Positions 12,647 to 13,825 of a stretch of DNA of 13,825 nucleotides are shown piece after piece (the stretch's first letter is position 1; each line of letters begins with the position of its first letter). The position numbers and the translations under genes are program-made. The stretch is from an uncultured Lachnospiraceae bacterium (GTDB lineage: Bacteria; Bacillota; Clostridia; Lachnospirales; Lachnospiraceae): assembly GCA_910586275.1 (NCBI GenBank), contig CAJUIM010000106.1, positions 1 through 13,825 on the forward strand, given 5' to 3'. Below the pieces are notes generated by a model that was not told where the DNA came from, made no database searches, and saw nothing but the letters and a program-made list of their open reading frames with translations.

Positions 12647-13618
12647 TTAATTGCCTAAAGAGACATGAAAGTTCTGCTGGAATGCAAGACTTTCTTCCGA
12701 TGAATGAAAAGCGTTGGCAAAGATATTATTGTTTTTTTGATTGGATTGATTGATCTGCATCCCATTCTGTGTTCCTGCCGCACTTGTTTTTTCCGTCGGA
12801 TTTATGGTATTATTTGCTTCGCTTAAAGCGGAGAACTGGAATGCCATAGCCCTTTGCTCTTTTTTCTCCATTGTTTCAAGTTCTGCGGGTTTTCTGGTTT
12901 CCGTATCCGAGCCATATTTTTCATTCTGGCCTATTTCGCCTTTCAGAATGGCAATGCCGTTTCTGATTCTGGTTATGACGGTTCCTTGCCGCTGAGCCTG
13001 CTGCACGGAAATATCTGCTGATACAACGGAATGCATCTCTTTGCCGAACGGTTCGGCATCCGTATTACGGTTTGTGCCTGCCGCCTCTTTTTCAGCCGCA
13101 GTTTCTTCTTTCTCTTCCGCCTGTTTTTTCTCTGTGCCAATGCCCGGTTTTCCCTGCGGATTAAGCTCATCTTTTAACAGAACGGTGCCGTCATTGTTTT
13201 TGGATATGACAGATCCCTGCCTGTCTGACGGTAAGCTGTCTGCCGGCAGGTTTTTTTCTTTTTCTGCATCCGGCGATAGGCTGCCGGCCTGCACTTTATC
13301 TTCTGTATTTTCTTCTTTTGCCGGTTTACTGTCTTCCTGCAGTTCCGCAATCCTGATTTCCCTTTGCTGTGACTTGCGCAGTTCTTCCTGACGTTGTTTC
13401 AGTTCTGTGTTAAGGCCGGAAATTTCTTTCTGAAGCTTTTTCTTTTCCGTTATCTTTTCGTTGGCAGAAAGTCCTTCCTCGGAAGATAGAGCCTGCATCT
13501 GCTGCTGTACGCCCGTGATTTCATTTTGAATGTTTTTGATCTTCGGTTTTGCCGAACTTGCCGTGGCCGTCTGCATGCCTGTATTGCTGTTTATTGATGT
13601 AACGCCGCCGATTCCCAT
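12647..13618 (-). CDS. FlxA-like coiled-coil protein with internal duplication
   Basis: A 323-residue, highly polar protein with no signal peptide or membrane segment. It begins MGIGGVTSINSNTG and has a coiled coil at about 28-98 (QNEITGVQQQMQAL and following), the look of the FlxA-like family found in motile clostridia; in E. coli flxA is controlled by the flagellar sigma factor, but its role is unknown. Residues 133-171 and 210-249 are two copies of a segment starting RQG(S/T)VI and containing (I/V)LLK- or AILKGE-type cores, separated by a Lys/Glu/Ala-rich stretch. The C-terminal third is Asn/Gln/Ser-rich. The start at 13618 is chosen for AAAGGAG about 8 nt upstream; the frame extends to an ATG at 13684 without a ribosome binding site. 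Own promoter and terminator. The family call is moderate; the function is unknown. Confidence 0.75.
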   Translation of the reverse strand: MGIGGVTSINSNTGMQTATASSAKPKIKNIQNEITGVQQQMQALSSEEGLSANEKITEKKKLQKEISGLNTELKQRQEELRKSQQREIRIAELQEDSKPAKEENTEDKVQAGSLSPDAEKEKNLPADSLPSDRQGSVISKNNDGTVLLKDELNPQGKPGIGTEKKQAEEKEETAAEKEAAGTNRNTDAEPFGKEMHSVVSADISVQQAQRQGTVITRIRNGIAILKGEIGQNEKYGSDTETRKPAELETMEKKEQRAMAFQFSALSEANNTINPTEKTSAAGTQNGMQINQSNQKNNNIFANAFHSSEESLAFQQNFHVSLGN

Positions 13619-13691
13619 AGTGTCACTCCTTTCCTGCCAGAGGACGCACCGAAAATGCATCTTTTGACATATATTTTCTTGCAATGTTATA

Positions 13692-13730
13692 TTTACCTAT
13701 ATTTTACTATTTTTTACAGGTAAAATGCAA
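13692..13730 (-). promoter_or_regulatory. Promoter and dyad upstream of the FlxA-like gene
   Basis: On the minus strand TTGCAT (13730-13725) and TAAAAT (13706-13701) are 18 bp apart. Two nested inverted repeats cover this promoter: TTTACCT (13692-13698) with AGGTAAA (13718-13724), and ATTTTAC (13701-13707) with GTAAAAT (13720-13726). They span the -10 and reach the -35, so a dimeric regulator could bind here. No flagellar sigma consensus is seen. Confidence 0.5.
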
Positions 13731-13750
13731 GTGTAATTTCTGATTTAAAA

Positions 13751-13807
13751 GGAAATCGTAACAGTTCAGTCTGAATGTTGTGTTGAGAGGCGGACGCACG
13801 GGAGGGA
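13751..13807 (+). repeat. Right copy of inverted terminal repeat (57 bp)
   Basis: Positions 13751-13807 are the reverse complement of 1-64 apart from one substitution and lack of the extra 7-bp ACGATTT unit. The copy runs outward from GGAAATCGTAACAGTTCAG and ends in GGGAGGGA, after which a T-run (13808-13814) begins; whether the T-run belongs to the repeat cannot be judged because the left copy is cut by the window edge. Confidence 0.9.
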
Positions 13808-13825
13808 TTTTTTTGCGGAACGGCG

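Noticed and set aside
1..13807. Whole window as a composite transposon or integrative element
   Set aside because: Despite the inverted terminal repeats there is no transposase, recombinase or target-site duplication visible, and the genes are mostly core clostridial functions.

Overview
The window looks like chromosomal DNA of a motile clostridial Firmicute, most likely a Lachnospiraceae-type gut bacterium. The grounds are moderately GC-balanced coding sequence, strong GGAGG-type ribosome binding sites, TTGACA/TATAAT-type promoters, a HelD-family helicase, a DUF523 protein, an N-terminal-NTF2 penicillin-binding protein, and a FlxA-like coiled-coil protein. There is no transposase, integrase, phage gene, CRISPR array or RNA gene that I can recognise, so most of the window reads as ordinary chromosome with some unusual gene architectures and regulation.

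Layout. A 57-64 bp repeat lies at the extreme left and again, inverted, at the extreme right. Positions 65-315 hold a strong promoter, a 12-codon reading frame with its own ribosome binding site and a rho-independent terminator, all upstream of rsgA (ribosome small-subunit maturation GTPase), which suggests an attenuator. Next comes a 1159-residue HelD-like RNA polymerase-associated helicase that carries a repeat-rich linker and a C-terminal domain resembling the N-terminal beta-sandwich of family 31 glycosidases, without the catalytic barrel. A small DUF523 protein follows. After it is a PBP2a-like transpeptidase whose promoter has a BlaI/MecI-type operator (TTACA-N2-TGTAA) placed across the spacer and -10, so it is probably induced by beta-lactams or wall stress through a repressor encoded elsewhere.

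On the minus strand, 7928-9958 encodes a chemoreceptor with a dCache sensor domain that retains the amino-acid-binding residue pattern. A divergent intergenic region (9959-10347) separates it from a plus-strand MATE transporter. The MATE gene converges, with a 3-bp gap, on a minus-strand gene for an XRE-type DNA-binding domain fused to a C-terminal response-regulator receiver domain. That gene has a consensus promoter and a leader of about 185 nt packed with inverted repeats. The last gene, also on the minus strand, is a FlxA-like coiled-coil protein with an internal duplicated segment; a large bidirectional hairpin terminator separates it from the XRE-receiver gene.

Functionally the genes are mostly independent transcription units: translation and transcription housekeeping (rsgA, helD-like), envelope (PBP), behaviour (chemoreceptor, possibly the FlxA-like protein), export (MATE) and an orphan regulator. 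Family names rest on motif recognition by eye. No database search was possible.
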